From positions 19,731,501 through 19,795,500 of the forward strand of contig CM075770.1 of NCBI GenBank assembly GCA_037974665.1: a stretch of 64,000 nucleotides of DNA, written 5' to 3'. This DNA is from Ehretia macrophylla (taxonomy: Eukaryota; Streptophyta; Magnoliopsida; Boraginales; Ehretiaceae). A model generated the notes under the pieces. The model was not told the DNA's origin and did no database searches. It saw only the letters and a program-made list of their open reading frames with translations. This document shows positions 23,910 through 36,270 of the stretch, piece after piece. The position numbers were made by a program, and so were the translations under genes. The first letter of the stretch is position 1, and every line of letters begins with the position of its first letter.

Positions 23910-24564
23910 CTAATATTCTCTTTCCCTCATCATATCAATCTTTTGTGGAGTCCGTTTGAATTTAGTAATGGTGCATTTGTTTGTTGAAGATCACTACCAT
24001 ACATGTTCTGTCATCTGTGTTTATCACTGCTGTTTCTGCTGTTATGATTTTAAACCATAGCGAAAGGTTGATGATATTCACCTACTTGTACGCAGGCAAA
24101 AGATTATTCACCGATTCATATGACAAGTTATTTTTTTGGGTACAACTTCCCGAAACATTTCGTCCATTACTACGCCCCTCTCCCGTTATAAGCACGTAGA
24201 TACACATTCAAACTTCGAACAATAGCCGCATTTGGTATCGCATTTTATTCAGCAAGAGATCTCGCAAGGGACAGTAAATAGAGATTGAAAATAGGAAATC
24301 GTCTACGGTAAAAAAACTTGAGATGGAGTGAGGTTTTAAGCATCAAGGTAATATGAATTTAGTATTACAATGAAAAATTACGAACAGCTAGTAACACTTC
24401 AAGCAAATCCATATCTACGTGGCCCGTTCATGAGCTGAAGCAATGCGTTATAGAATACAATGAAAAATCCAAAGTTAGCCACCGCTTTCAAGATCAGCAG
24501 ACTGGATTCTGGTCTGGGGTTTCATCAGCAGAAGCAAGCACCAATTGCGGTTGAAGTATGTTGC
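23787..24564. repeat. Segmental duplication, right copy
   Basis: Second copy of the 18697-20471 segment, about 780 bases, with the central kilobase deleted. Its left edge begins at the base next to the PPR start codon. Its right part runs into the intact bL27 last exon and ends about TTGC at 24564, where the two copies stop matching. Confidence 0.8.
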
Positions 24565-26363
24565 CTTCCCTTCGGGCCTTTCTACGCTCGCGTTGTAATC
24601 TAAATGACTCTCTCTTTCGTGCTCTGTAGCTGTTGGGGTTTTCAGGCTGCACCTCACGGGGATAAACACTCACCTATGGGTTATACAAAATCCTTAACTG
24701 TCATTAAATTTGATTACTCAAAAACATAAGTAATGCAGTGTAAGAATATCAAAATTACCTTCTTCTTCTTATCAGGTCCAAACTTTTCAAACTTGACTAG
24801 TCCATCAATCAAGGAAAAGATGGTGTGATCCTTGCCAAGTCCAACATTCTTCCCTGGATGAAACTGAAAATACAGTGCAGAGGAAAGTTAAGACAGACTA
24901 GCAAGGATGACAAATCGGCCCTAATACAATGTGTATGAACACATCGCTTAACATGGGACTTGGACCGAATCGCCCAATCTCAAAGAAACCAGAAGGGTAT
25001 GTGAAGATTTCTTGAGTTGTAAACCAATTTATGTGCCCCGCGTCTTTGAGAAACGAAACCAAATCAAGCTTTATTCCACTAGACGGAGTTGGCTATGCAG
25101 CCTTCTTTTTTATGCCTAAAAATAATAAAGCTTTTCCCTTTAGAGAGAAGAGAGCTAAGAAAAAAGTTGTGACGCTTCAGCTAATAGTTTTACTTTAAAC
25201 ACAATCATTGCGAGTTGAAGTTCTCATCATGCGAAGTAACGCCCAGGTCAATGAAAATGAAATCGTTACTGAAAATCCCAATATCCATAGAGCTTCAGCA
25301 AGTAACTACAGTTAGACATCATCTTTGTTTCAATGGAATTGCTGAAGCCAATAGATTTTCTCAAAAACTAAAACCCAAAAGCATGTAACCTGTTATGAAC
25401 CTTCCGCTCTTTCTAGGGGATACACCATATTGCCAATTTGCCAAAGTTAGTTTAAAACAACAGAACAGTAGAAGCATTGAAAGAGAACCTCTTAGATAAG
25501 GGCTGATCAGGAGGGGTTGGCAATAACAACAGGACGAAGCATAGCCAAGGTTGTTGCAGGATTCAAAAGAAGGTAAACAACAGATAAAACTCAAACTTGT
25601 TCACAGTCAACCTAAGTAAAATTTCAAAAGGGCATTATCACTCTTTTGACTCAAAGAACTCGCCATTTTAACAAGTCTGGCGATTCCACTGTCGATTCTA
25701 TACAAGATTTTTTAAGCACCATATACTATGTCTCCTCTTCTGTTAGTCCAATATGCACACCTTGGCACAACTCACAAGTTCTACAGACAAGGAAAACTAA
25801 AATTCACATCAGTCCGTAATTTCGAAGAGCAGCAAAACAAGGGCTGAATTTCCATTATTCCAAATCCACCAAGAGTTAAATATTTACTATGTCACATCCC
25901 TGAGTCCTAGAACCTCATTTCGCAAGCAAGGCAGCTTGAGAATAACTATTCCGAAGTAAATATCAATCAGACCAAAAATGGTTAACAGACATTAACTCAT
26001 ATATTATACTCATATCACTGCATATATAAATGACTAGAATATCAGGTAAATTGGAAAATAAATTACCTTGGTGCCACGCTGGCGAACGATGATGGCTCCA
26101 GGCTTGGCGACTTGATCCCCGAAAATCTTGACGCCGAGACGTTGGCCTTTGGAATCACGACCGTTCTTTGTGCTTCCAGCTCCTTTCTTGTGGGCTGATT
26201 CGATTGTTAACGGCGTCGATTTTAACGGAAACGAGACGGTGACCTTGTGGCCAACGTGAACAGAACCAAAGTCTCCCTTGAAGAAAGAGGATGAAGAGCT
26301 GGAAGACAATGATAGTCCCCTAAATGCCCCTGCTAAATTCAAACTCATACTCGTTGCTGCCAT
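24494..26363 (-). CDS. RPL27: Plastid 50S ribosomal protein bL27
   Basis: Three exons, 26363-26067, 24863-24759 and 24673-24494, total 193 residues (plant nuclear-encoded plastid bL27 is about 195). The N-terminus ([19 protein letters not shown] and a serine run) is a chloroplast transit peptide. The mature part starts [15 protein letters not shown] and contains [30 protein letters not shown] and [17 protein letters not shown], the bL27 core that lies near the peptidyl transferase centre. A plant-specific C-terminal extension ([17 protein letters not shown], then [15 protein letters not shown]) follows. Junctions are AAG|gtaat to cag|TTT, and AAG|gtaat to tag|GTG. The 26034-26066 read-through is intron. 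Confidence 0.95.
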
Positions 26364-27532
26364 ATTTTCTGGAAATTACAAGGATTGAAATAATTAATAA
26401 ATGAATAAATAAAGACTTTAGTAAATAAGTGTTAATATGTATGTGCTTCCTCTTATTTTATTTTATTTTTTTCTTTTTGAGTTGATGGTGCTGAGAACTC
26501 ACCAGTTGGTTAGTGTGGTGGGAGAGAGGGAAGAAGGACAGCTATTGAAATACCTTATCTATTGCTTATCCTCGGGCGTACGTTAACTTCGTATGCCTTA
26601 TCGCACCTTTTACTCTCTCCTTAGGAAAAATAAAATATAATATAAGAAAACTAAAAAGATAAAAAGGGAAAAAGGATGGATGTGTGACAGTGGGATTCGA
26701 ACCCACGCCCTTCCGGACCAAAACCTTAATCTGACCCCTTAGACTTATTATAGTAGTGTAGTTTTTTTTTTTTTTTTTTTACCAAAATGATATATATGAC
26801 TCAATTTCATACCAATTGGGTTAGTATATTAATGGTACATATGACTCAATTTTGAACTATAATATCTCTCTCTCAAAAAAAAATAAAAAATATATATATA
26901 TATATTTTTTACTAATGCACAAAGTGAATATTTTGTTGTAAACAAAGAGTTAAGTGAAAAATGAAAAAAAAAAATTCGTTTCTAATTTTCTTATAATTGA
27001 ACCCTCTAGAATTAAAATTTTAATCGTTTACAAAAAGAAGAAAAGAACCAAAGAATCTTGTAAAATTTCCAAGAATATATTTTAGCAATATACACAAAAA
27101 GAAAGGACCATTTTGGATCAAATTCCTTCGACTCCAGTTCAATCAAATCCTCTTAGCTCCATCCTCTACAATTTCAGTTAATTGAATTTGTTTTTATTTT
27201 CCTCAAGATAAGAGGATTAATCAAGCTTCAATATAATTCAGCATCTCTTCCTTCTTTTCTATTCTAATTTTTGCTCGGGAAAAAAAAAAAAAAAGTGTTA
27301 AATTGACGCAATTCGCAAGTTCGAAAATCTTGTGAAGCAGAAATTAATTAGGGCTGACAACAAGCTTATATATTAGTAACAAACATTAATCATTTCTTTC
27401 GTTTCCTAAGATAAGAAACAAAACGAACAAACAAATTACACAAACATTACATATTACATGACGAAGTAAACAACACATCAGTCTAAAGCCTAATATTACA
27501 TTAATAGTAATATAATTATTCCTGTAATAAAA
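26364..27532. other. Intergenic, bL27 promoter to RNR2 3' end
   Basis: Contains the bL27 promoter, a decayed tRNA-Leu, a poly(T) run near 26762, and a (TA)n stretch near 26890. No coding sequence supported. Confidence 0.5.
26683..26747 (-). pseudogene. tRNA-Leu(AAG) remnant
   Basis: The minus strand retains the anticodon arm (TCAGA, loop TTAAGGT with anticodon AAG, TTTGG), variable arm (TCCGGAAGGGC) and T arm (GTGGGTTCGAATCCCAC) with a 3' acceptor half TGTCAC. The 5' acceptor half and most of the D arm are missing; only GTCTAAGGGG remains. It therefore cannot fold as a full tRNA. Confidence 0.7.
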
Positions 27533-28522
27533 TCAGAAATCTTCATCCAACTTGAACACATGATCATCACCATTCCCATTCAAACTGGACATAACAGAAG
27601 CCTTCTGATATTCACCAACTCTCTTCTCAAAGAAATTAGTCTTGCCTTGTAAGCTAATCAGCTCCATCCAATCAAATGGATTTCCCACATTGTATAATTT
27701 CCCATACCCCAATGCATTAAGCAATCTATCTGCCACAAACTCAATGTACTGACTCATCAAATCACCGTTCATTCCTACTAGGGCGCACGGCAACGCGTTG
27801 CACACGAACTCTCTCTCTATTTCAACCGCATCAGCTACGATTCCTTTCACTCGGTCTTCGCTGAGTTTGTATTTTAACAGGCTGTATAGCAAGCACGCGA
27901 AATCGCAGTGTAGTCCTTCGTCTCGCGAGATTAACTCGTTTGAGAAGGTTAGTCCGGGCATTAACCCGCGCTTTTTTAGCCAAAATATCGCACAGAAGCT
28001 TCCCGAGAAGAATATTCCCTCCACGCAAGCGAATGCGACTATCCGTTCCGCGAAGGATTCTGAGCCATCGATCCAACGGAGGGCCCACTTGGCCTTCGTT
28101 TCAACGCAGGGGATGGTCTCGATTGCGTGGAAGAGACGATTCTTTTCCTCGGAGTCTTTAATGTAAGTCTCGAGAAGGAGACTGTACATCTCAGAATGGA
28201 TGTTTTCGATGGCAATTTGGAAGCCGTAAAATGCACGCGCCTCAGCGACTTGGACCTCTTTCATAAAACGGCCGGCGAGATTTTCCAAAACGATGCCGTC
28301 AGAGGCGGCGAAGAAGGCGAGTACGTGAGTGATGAAGTGGCGCTCGCCGTCGGTGAGGCTTTCCCAGTGGCGAAGGTCTTGGGAAAGGTCGACTTCCTCG
28401 GCAGTCCAGAAAGAGGCTTCAGCTTTCTTGTACATTTCCCAAATCTGAGGGTATTGGATTGGGAACATACAGAAGCGGTCTGGGTTGGAGGCCAACAATG
28501 GCTCTTCGGGGATCGATGGCAT
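27533..28522 (-). CDS. RNR2: Ribonucleotide reductase small subunit
   Basis: Intronless 329-residue class Ia R2 (TSO2/RNR2 type). It houses the di-iron tyrosyl radical that the large subunit needs to reduce ribonucleoside diphosphates to deoxyribonucleotides. Iron ligands visible: D75, E106, H109, E168, E202 and H205, with the radical tyrosine at Y113 in the [15 protein letters not shown] block. The C-terminus FKLDEDF is the peptide that docks on the large subunit. Length and both ends match plant R2 proteins, which are normally intronless. All antisense frames here (27798-28537) are shadows. A TATA box lies about 100 bases upstream. No canonical E2F site could be read in the promoter. Confidence 0.96.
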   Translation of the reverse strand: MPSIPEEPLLASNPDRFCMFPIQYPQIWEMYKKAEASFWTAEEVDLSQDLRHWESLTDGERHFITHVLAFFAASDGIVLENLAGRFMKEVQVAEARAFYGFQIAIENIHSEMYSLLLETYIKDSEEKNRLFHAIETIPCVETKAKWALRWIDGSESFAERIVAFACVEGIFFSGSFCAIFWLKKRGLMPGLTFSNELISRDEGLHCDFACLLYSLLKYKLSEDRVKGIVADAVEIEREFVCNALPCALVGMNGDLMSQYIEFVADRLLNALGYGKLYNVGNPFDWMELISLQGKTNFFEKRVGEYQKASVMSSLNGNGDDHVFKLDEDF

Positions 28523-28617
28523 TTTGGTAAAAACTAGAGAGGATTGTCTAATTGTTTGTTTTCGGCTAGGGCTTTTGAGATGGTTGGTTGAGGAAAAGAG
28601 GCGAGGGATAAGACAAG

Positions 28618-28625
28618 TTTATATA
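28618..28625 (-). promoter_or_regulatory. TATA box of RNR2
   Basis: TATATAAA on the minus strand, 96-103 bases upstream of the start codon, giving a short leader of about 65-70 bases. Confidence 0.6.
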
Positions 28626-28629
28626 GGAG

Positions 28630-29720
28630 ACGAGAAGGGGTTTGAACGGAAATTTAAGAGCGCGAGTTTTTGAATTTTAGTGGGAGAAGCTTGCGCGAGA
28701 ATGAATTGTAATTGTGGGGGACCTCCTGAATTAATTTAAAGCTTTGCCGCCCAACAATTAATATTACACTTATCACTCCAGCATTAATTTGCTAAAAAAA
28801 AAAATGAGAATGAGAGTGAGTAATATTTACAACCGCTATCTGAAAATAATCATGTGAATTTTCTTTCAGGGATAGTAAAATAAAACTACATTAAATAATT
28901 TCAAATTAAATCTGATATCTCTTCATAACCCCCAAACATAATAAGAAGTTTGGGCATTAATTTCTGTTTTATTCTCCATTTCTTTGTTGTTTATTTCGCA
29001 GGGAGACCATGGGTTAGTAGATTCCCGCTAAAAAAAAGAGAGAGATGCAAAGTTGTCGAGATTTGAATTAACGCTCCAACTGTCATTTTGTAAGGATGAA
29101 GTTGAATACAGGGGGTCATAGTTTGAATTTTGAAGTCAAAGGAAAATGTTGGGGGCTAAAGCTTGCGAGGGAAGCTGGATAAGGAGACTACAATCGTCCA
29201 TCTCATTTTTTTTTTTTAAGAGAGATTTAAATCATTTTACATTACATAAAATGTTACACACGAGATTTCAACTCGAAACCTCTAGCATGTAAAATAAAAA
29301 CCATGCACTAGATCAAATGGCTAGTGGTATTATCCACCTCTTTTAACATTTCTAGGTACACACGAGTATTTAGGAAAGGTCCGAAACGTGTACTCTACAA
29401 CAAAGATAATATGAAACATGAATATGTCTCTCTTTACGCAAGGGCTCCAAAGATTGAAACACTTAAGAAATTTGTACATGAAGCACATATTAAAGCTAAT
29501 CTTAGAACGCAAAAACATATACATTCTGAATGATTAAGAAGAATATAAACCAGTTGATGTCTTGACATCTCTGGATTGATGCCGCTAAGTAGAAAATAGT
29601 ATTTTAATTTCCTAGAGTTGGGACCAAAAATTTCCTACAGCGAGGACAATGAACATGTACACCTTCATCCACTATACAAGTTCCCTGTGAGAAGGCAGTA
29701 ATCAATTTTTAGGTTGAATA
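28630..29720. other. Intergenic, RNR2 promoter to YrdC 3' end
   Basis: RNR2 upstream DNA on the left and YrdC 3' UTR on the right. A SINE-like sequence at 29216-29335 lies in the middle. The 29324-29533 frames show no recognisable protein. Confidence 0.45.
29216..29335 (-). mobile_element. SINE-like, tRNA-derived element
   Basis: Minus strand shows a box A-like TTTGATCTAGTGCATGG and a box B-like GGTTTCGAGTTGAAATC in the order and spacing of a tRNA-derived SINE, followed by a run of A residues (plus-strand T run at 29209-29217). The fold is degenerate. Confidence 0.4.
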
Positions 29721-32700
29721 TCAGGCAACATCTTCTTCATTCACACCAGAATGCTCATCTTCAGCTGCCATCCATGGTTGTTTAGGACCCTGATATACAT
29801 ACACAAACAGCAACAGATAGAAACATATCAACTGAATCAAACTAAATCCCGCATCGGCAGATTGGATACACCAAAAAAGGGCAAGAGAAGGCTGCATAGT
29901 CTTTCTTTAACCAGCTAAATAAACAAACAGTCACCAATTTTTTGTTTTTTTTTTCTTCTTTCTGGACAAGTAGAAAGATTCACTATATCGTTTGAAATAA
30001 TATGTACCTGGTCAAGTCCCTTTTACAAGACATCATAAGACAGTCTAACTTCAGCTTATATAAAGAAAACAATCTTAAAGATTTGAACTTATTCATTGCT
30101 TTTTCTATCAGCTCAAATTTCATTTTCAGGTTGAACTATCTTATGTGTCTCTATCTGAAGCCTGTTATCCTTGAAGGAAACCAAGATTTAGCTTTAAGGC
30201 CTCGAGTGCAAAATAACAATACAACTAGTGACAATAGAGCAAGGAACTTACCTTTCCTTGCCTTACAATTCGAGGCACACTTCCAGTCATGTCAACTACA
30301 GTAGATGGATCAGCCACTCTAATGCCAGCAGCAACAACAAAATCAAGGCCCTAAAAGATCATAAGCGGGGCAACTAAGCAGATAATAAAATAAATCTAAA
30401 GAACCAGATAAATATTATGAATCCCAGATTCACCACAAACTCTTTCTCACTTTTATTTAGGATAAGCAAGAAATTTACTAATATAAGAAAACTTATAGTG
30501 TTCTGGAAAGGAAATTAAGCTTATAAAAGTTGAACTACAAGTACAGAACCTCTAGCAAGTACAAAACATGAGAGTAACTATTAGAAAAACCTAAAGCACT
30601 CGATCCATCATGAATTAGAAAAATCTCCCACTGTTTCTGGGTGTCACATTGTCAACCTTTGCATCACAATGTTACAGAAGCTAGAGCAACCAAATCAACA
30701 AATTTTGACGCATCACGGGTTCAAAATAGTTGAAATGTAATTTAATGACATGAAGTACAGAAGGGACTAAAACTTCAAAGACACAATTGCAACGATATAC
30801 ACGATATGCCATTCCTTTCCTACTTTTTACGAGGCCAGGTGGGAAGCAATTACCACTTCTCCTAGTCTTAATTTAGTGATATAATATATATAAAACTGAA
30901 TCCAAATTAAAAGTAATAAAGATTTTTTAAACTTGTTTACTCAGTCAAGTCTGGGAAATATAGAAAAGTACCTCGGGCCCATAGAGGTCAGCTATTACAA
31001 CGGGATCCAATATCCAGTCATTCTCCTTTGGTGACTTGACACTGAGGCACGTTAAAAGACCGTCAGTGCAATCAAAAAATCATTTAGTATGGAGGAGTAA
31101 CAGCAAAGACAAACCACAAGCATTGAGAAAACACAATTTATATTCCAGTGTATGAGAAGATCTCCAACCAACCTAGACGAGATTAAAGGTCCTCCCATCT
31201 TCTCTAGGATTGCTTGGCATACAGGATCATCAGGTATACGGACACCTACATTTTTCCTTGATGCATACTTTGAAGTTGTAGTTCCATATCTGATACATTG
31301 TTTGGGTAGTTCTTTGCTTGCAGTTAAAATGAAAGTGTACTGTTCCATAAGGTAATCATGTTAGATCCACATTCTTCAAATCAGAAACAATATAAATCAA
31401 GAACCATGACTACTGAATGCTACAAAGTACATAATACACATAATAGACCTCACAGAAATCTAAGGCTTCCAAAGTGCCACTCATTGCCCCAAGCAGGAAG
31501 AATATTCTATGTAATCACACTTACCGGACCAGGCAAGCAATGCTTAACAGCTCGAAAAATGTTTGTAACACCTTGGCTATTGCCGCGAGGGAATCCCATC
31601 GTATATTTATCAATATCGCGGAAAGAGTGACACAGGATACTAAGGGGCTGCAGAAAGGAAAAGGTGCACCAGAAAACATGCATTACTGAGTGAAGTGAAT
31701 TGTCAAAATTGCAGAATCCAGAAATCAGAACAATGAAGTGTAGCATGATTCAAGCCAAGATATTCCCGACGCTGTTAAGCATTAGCTTGATAGATAGGAA
31801 ACTGATGTAGTTGTACATCGATACTATCAACAAGTTTCCTCGTGATTCCTGATGTGGCCTTTACTGAGTCAACGTGATTAATTAAACAACAGGAATAGCA
31901 TTTTAGAAAATGAAACAAATAGCACATGCAACTATTTCCCATTGAACCAAAAGAATTGAATGAGGCCTCTTCCCTGCTATAAAACTTGTTCAATAGAGCA
32001 CTCAATGATAATTGCAAAGGTCAATCAAGCAGTGCAGCTTACCTTTGTAGGTTCTATGTTTTTTATTCTGCAAACAGAATATGGGGGCTTGTCATCAGAT
32101 GAATGACTAATACAGTTGAAATTAAGAAAACAAAACCATCTACCTTCGTAGACGTTCAATGGCCGAGTTGTTATTTAGATCACAAGCTATGGCATACCTG
32201 TCATCAGAGAGAACACGTAGAGTCACAGAATAAGGGACCATCATCTAACAGTATGCACATGCTAACTCCTATATATGTGATGGGCAACAAATTATTCTCA
32301 TAAGTGGTCAAGTAACCAGTCATTAAAGTCCACTTCACATCATGCACTGAGTACCATCACACGTAGGATATATACATTAATTTCTTCTATTTGAATCGCA
32401 GCAGCTGTCTAGCCCAGTTTCCGGTTTCTTTAATATTCACAAGCATAGTCTAGAAAGTAGAAAACCTTATAAACTAAATCATAGAGAAGATCAATAAAGT
32501 AGAATGCTTCATTGGACCAAAAAAAAAACTAATGGCTCGGTAAATTTGTGATCATGCTGACACCAAAAGCTTTAACAATTAGTAGGATGGTTTTAGATTA
32601 TAATTCGGTCCAATCAGAACCTCCACGGCATTCTTATGAAGATAAACATTAACATCAAAAGGGAAAAAAGAAAAAAGATAAACATTATAAGATACATAGG

Positions 32701-34005
32701 TCACTCGGAAGCCTTTTCATCTAGAAAATGAAGTCATAAAGTCCATGTACATAACTAAACACTGAAAATAAGCATATAATAGAGGAAGGGAAATGACCAG
32801 GAAGTATGGGAATATAACTCACACAGTGTCAGTGGGAATAACACCCACAGCGCCCTCTTTCAGAAGTTCAACAACTGGATCCAGCTTCCAAGTATCTGAT
32901 CCAGATGGATCAACTTCGACATAAACCAAGTGATGTTCCTGATATATTGTGAACTATCATTAACATAAGATCATATTCAGGCAGAAAAGAACGACTAAAT
33001 AGGCATTTAACGATTTGTTTCTTCATTATGTTAACCACCCCCTCTCTCAAAGTAAAAGTACAGCCTCTAAGGAGGAATACGTCATGCTAATGTGCTTTGG
33101 ATGATCCACATCTCAGGGTCACGGGCGGATGAGCACATTGAACTATCCATGTTGCGAAGAGCCCTCACGGCCAAGGGATAACGACGCAATTATCAGGTAC
33201 GCACTCTACCAATAACCCACCGTGCGAGCCTCCCACCGGAAGCCCGCTATGCCAAAAGCGAGAGAAACCCCATCCAAACACGGGAGACGTAAAAAAGAGT
33301 ATCCTATCAATTTGTTCCGACGTATCTCGTTCTATAATAGGGAGGTGAGGCCGTTGAATTACATTTCTTTCATTGAGCTCGCTTTATTTCGTTAGTTTCC
33401 TTTCCTCAACGACAAAATCAACAATCCATTTTTATTTGAGAACTTTTTTATTAAAAAAATCCAACAGAATCTTCTACTTTGTGCTTGGCCCTTCCTTTGC
33501 AAGAATGCATAATCGCTGCTATTTAGATAATGAGAGCAGGAGTAATCTCTCGTAACACATCACTAGGACCTCCTCATCTTTTACCTTTTCTACTAAGACT
33601 TCCGATAAATTAGCCGAAAATTCTTTAGAAAAAAAAATCTAAAATCTAATCCATATATATCTAGACTCCAATTATTATAGAAGTTTAACCTTGTTATTTA
33701 TTAATTCTTGTATAGCATTATACTGAAGAATAGGGATAGGAGAATAATGAGTATTACAAACAAGTAAAACGTGATCAATTCTAAATTGGGGCAATAATGA
33801 AAGGGACCTTAGGGGAGCGAGGAGCAGCGTATTTAAGGCGTTTAGGGCTTCGTTTAACAACTGCCAACGGCACAAACTGACGGTGCTGAGTTTTCTTCTG
33901 AAACGACAACCGATTTAGGACTGGGCTCACGACCCGCCGGAACGAGAGACTTTCTCCGGTAGGCCCGCAGCTCCAAGTTTTCGATTTCAACGCCATATTT
34001 CGCAT
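29721..34005 (-). CDS. YrdC/Sua5 domain protein
   Basis: Nine exons: 34005-33808, 32938-32823, 32197-32144, 32067-32043, 31647-31525, 31339-31173, 31041-30972, 30350-30252 and 29789-29721, total 306 residues. Every junction is GT-AG and the frame holds. YrdC/Sua5 proteins make threonylcarbamoyl-AMP, the first step of t6A37 tRNA modification. Motifs: GAVGVIPTDTVYAIACD, RIKNIEPTKPLSIL, PGPYTFILTASKELPK, RKNVGVRIPDDPVCQAIL, and DPSTVVDMTG followed by RIVRQGKG. The first exon, rich in basic and serine residues, looks like an organelle transit peptide; the best match I know is the Arabidopsis plastid-type At3g01920 protein. It lacks the Sua5 C-terminal domain. ATG could be at 34005 or 33996. Intron 1 (869 bases) carries plastid-like DNA. 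Confidence 0.9.
33060..33560. mobile_element. Nuclear plastid-DNA insert (NUPT)
   Basis: Higher-GC stretch in YrdC intron 1. Read on the minus strand it contains GGTTTCTCTCGCTTTTGG, CATAGCGGGC, GTGCGTACCTGATAATTGCG, ATGGATAGTTCAATGTGCTC and GTGGATCATCCAAAGCACA, which I recognise as the plastid inverted-repeat region near rps12, trnV and rrn16. The left edge near 33560 is uncertain. Base composition shifts from about 30 percent GC in the neighbouring intron to clearly higher in the core. Recognition is from memory, not a search. Confidence 0.6.
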
Positions 34006-34634
34006 AGAAATTTGCTTCTGCTCAGACTTTTAAGCACAGAAAAGTGGGAAGAGTCTCTCTGCGTCTTCTAGCTTCTAGTAACCGAGTGAAGAGCTTTCCA
34101 GGCTCCAGCGTGTGCTAGCCGACCAGTCTAGTGCAATTAGTTTCTTTTTATCCAAAACCTCGCCGCTTAATTTATTCAGATTTTTAAATTAATCTCCAAT
34201 ATAACCAAAATCGTGTTATGAATTACCAATGTTTAAGTTATTAAATTAAATTAATCTCTCACGTTCCAGTCAATCGCACATGTTAATTCAGATTTTTAAA
34301 TCAATTTGGAAAAAAAAAAAAACACGTACCATGATCTCATGGTTATTTTTTCATCGCGTTGTCAACATAGAATAGGGTAAAGACCTATAAGTGGTAACAT
34401 TAGCCAATCTTAAATATAGGAAACTAGTTCTAAAATATATGGTAAATATAGGAAACTAGTTCTAAAATATATGGACGAGAAATGATATACATTATACCTC
34501 GAATGTAGATGTCTAATTATTTATCACTTCTTGTATAGATATAAAGTTGACATATTAAAAGAAGATATAATTTTTTTTTTAAAATATATTATTTTAACAT
34601 ACCAACTAAATATCTAATATATTGAAAGTGTTTT
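34006..34634. other. YrdC promoter region
   Basis: AT-rich upstream DNA of YrdC. A 32-base unit (AATATAGGAAACTAGTTC, continuing AAAATATATGG) is duplicated in tandem at about 34412-34475. No gene seen. Confidence 0.5.
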
Positions 34635-36270
34635 ACTATGACAGGTCAAGATTTGTATAACTGGGAAACGCTTTGCAGGCCTAAATCTTATGGAGGACTT
34701 GGCCTCCGATCTTCAAGAGAAGTTAATGGAGCCATGCCTGCGAAATTGGGATTAAAATTTTTGAGTGAACCGCAGCTTCTATGGGTTAAGATACCTAAGG
34801 AAAAATACTTTGGGAACAATCTTCTTCATTATACTCTTAAGAGCACTGATTCGGGAGTAATCAAGAACATTCTCAAAGGCCTTGATGTTCTCAAACAGGG
34901 TCTCAAATGGGTTGTGTGCAATGGTCGAATTACGCAGTTTTGGTTGAATCACTAGATTGGAAACAAGCCCCCGGTATCTCTGGTGCTCGGCATTTTCCCT
35001 TCAAATCAAATGGAGCTCATGGTATGTGACTTTGTCAATGAAGATGGCTCCTGGGCTTTGAATCTTTTTCAGCATCTTTTTCCGAATTCTATGGTTATTC
35101 AGATTATCAGTCATCAGGTTAGGCTTGACAGCTCCCTTGACGACTTTATGAGTTGGGTTTTTGACTCGAAGGAAGAATTCTCTGTTGAGTCAGCTCTTAG
35201 ATATCCTGACATTACTGCCATACCCTCGAATATAAACTGAGACTCAATCTAGAAAATTAAAGGCCCGCAACGCATTAGAACTTTCATTTGCCAGACTGCT
35301 CATAGACGGCTTACTTGCAGACACAACCTTGCCCGACGAGGTGTTATTGACGAGTCATCGTGTCTTTTATGTGGAGTTGCGATTGAGGATGTCGAGCATG
35401 TGTTTAGACATTGCCCTAGTGTAAAACAAGTTTGAAAAATGATTGTGCCTCATCGTGCCCGTGATTCTTTCTTTCAGACATCGTGGTATGATTGGATTAA
35501 TGGCAATATTAGGAATGCCGGTGCCTGACGCAGTATAAGGTGGAATATTGTCTTTGGGATCACTCTTTGGTTCCTTTGGAAATGGAGGAACGACACGTAT
35601 TTTGCTAATAATAGGTTCTCTCACACGAGCAATGTGGTGGTGGCTATTCTTGACTATTCCAAGAATGTTGAAGAGACTTGGAGCTCACAGGACGCTGCTA
35701 ATCCTCATAACAGGCTAACAGTTGAGATTAGATGGCTCAATCCTTCTAGGGGTTTCAAACTAAATATGGATGGCAGTACTTGGGGAGATTCGGGACCCAG
35801 AGGAACAGGGTGCATAATCTGCAACAAGTTTGGTCAGTGGGTTTCGGCGTTTGTAGTTAATCTTAGAATCTCCTCTAGTCTTCGAGCCGAATTATATGCT
35901 ATTTAGAAAGGTTTGAACTTGGCAGAAGCGTGCCACTTTGAAGAAATGATCATTGAAACGAACTCTATTTTAGTCGTCAATCTGATAAATGAAAGTCCGT
36001 CAAACTCCAGCCCTTGGCGCCCAATGATTGAAGATTGTAAGCAAATCCTATATCACCACGATGGTTTCAAGCTCACTCGTATTTTCAAATAGGCCAATAA
36101 GTGTGCAGATTTTTTGACTCGATTTGGAAAGACGCAGTCGTTGGGCACCTCTCAAATTGTTACACTTCTTGAACCTTTAAGGTGTCTTGTGGAGAGCGAC
36201 ATTAGAAGATAATCTTCCTCTAAAAGCATAATCACATAGCCGGCCTTTGCCTCCCTTTGAACAAAAAAAA
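34635..36270 (+). pseudogene. 5'-truncated LINE, ORF2 C-terminal part
   Basis: Plus-strand frames match the last part of plant L1-type LINE ORF2. In order: the segment with NWETLCRPKSYGGLGL; a zinc-binding RVT domain (HRRLTCRHNLARRGV, SCLLCGVAIEDVEHVFRHC); and an RNase H domain (FKLNMDGSTW, GTGCIICNKFG, SSLRAELYAI). In-frame stops occur, for example after the AELYAI block and after the first segment. A poly(A) run at 36262-36270 marks the 3' end. The reverse transcriptase core is absent, so it is a dead 5' truncated copy. Confidence 0.82.

Noticed and set aside
21164..23913. Several plus- and minus-strand frames within and around the PPR gene
   Set aside because: They overlap the 815-residue PPR frame in other frames and show no protein family.
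27798..28673. Long antisense frames over RNR2
   Set aside because: Frames arise from the low stop density of a GC-rich coding exon; no recognisable protein.
28523..28760. E2F-like sites in RNR2 promoter
   Set aside because: GC-rich patches (GAGCGCGAG, GCTTGCGCGAG) occur but none matches TTTSSCGC on either strand.
34635..36270. RNase H host gene
   Set aside because: In-frame stops, a preceding zinc-RVT segment and a poly(A) end point to a LINE remnant.
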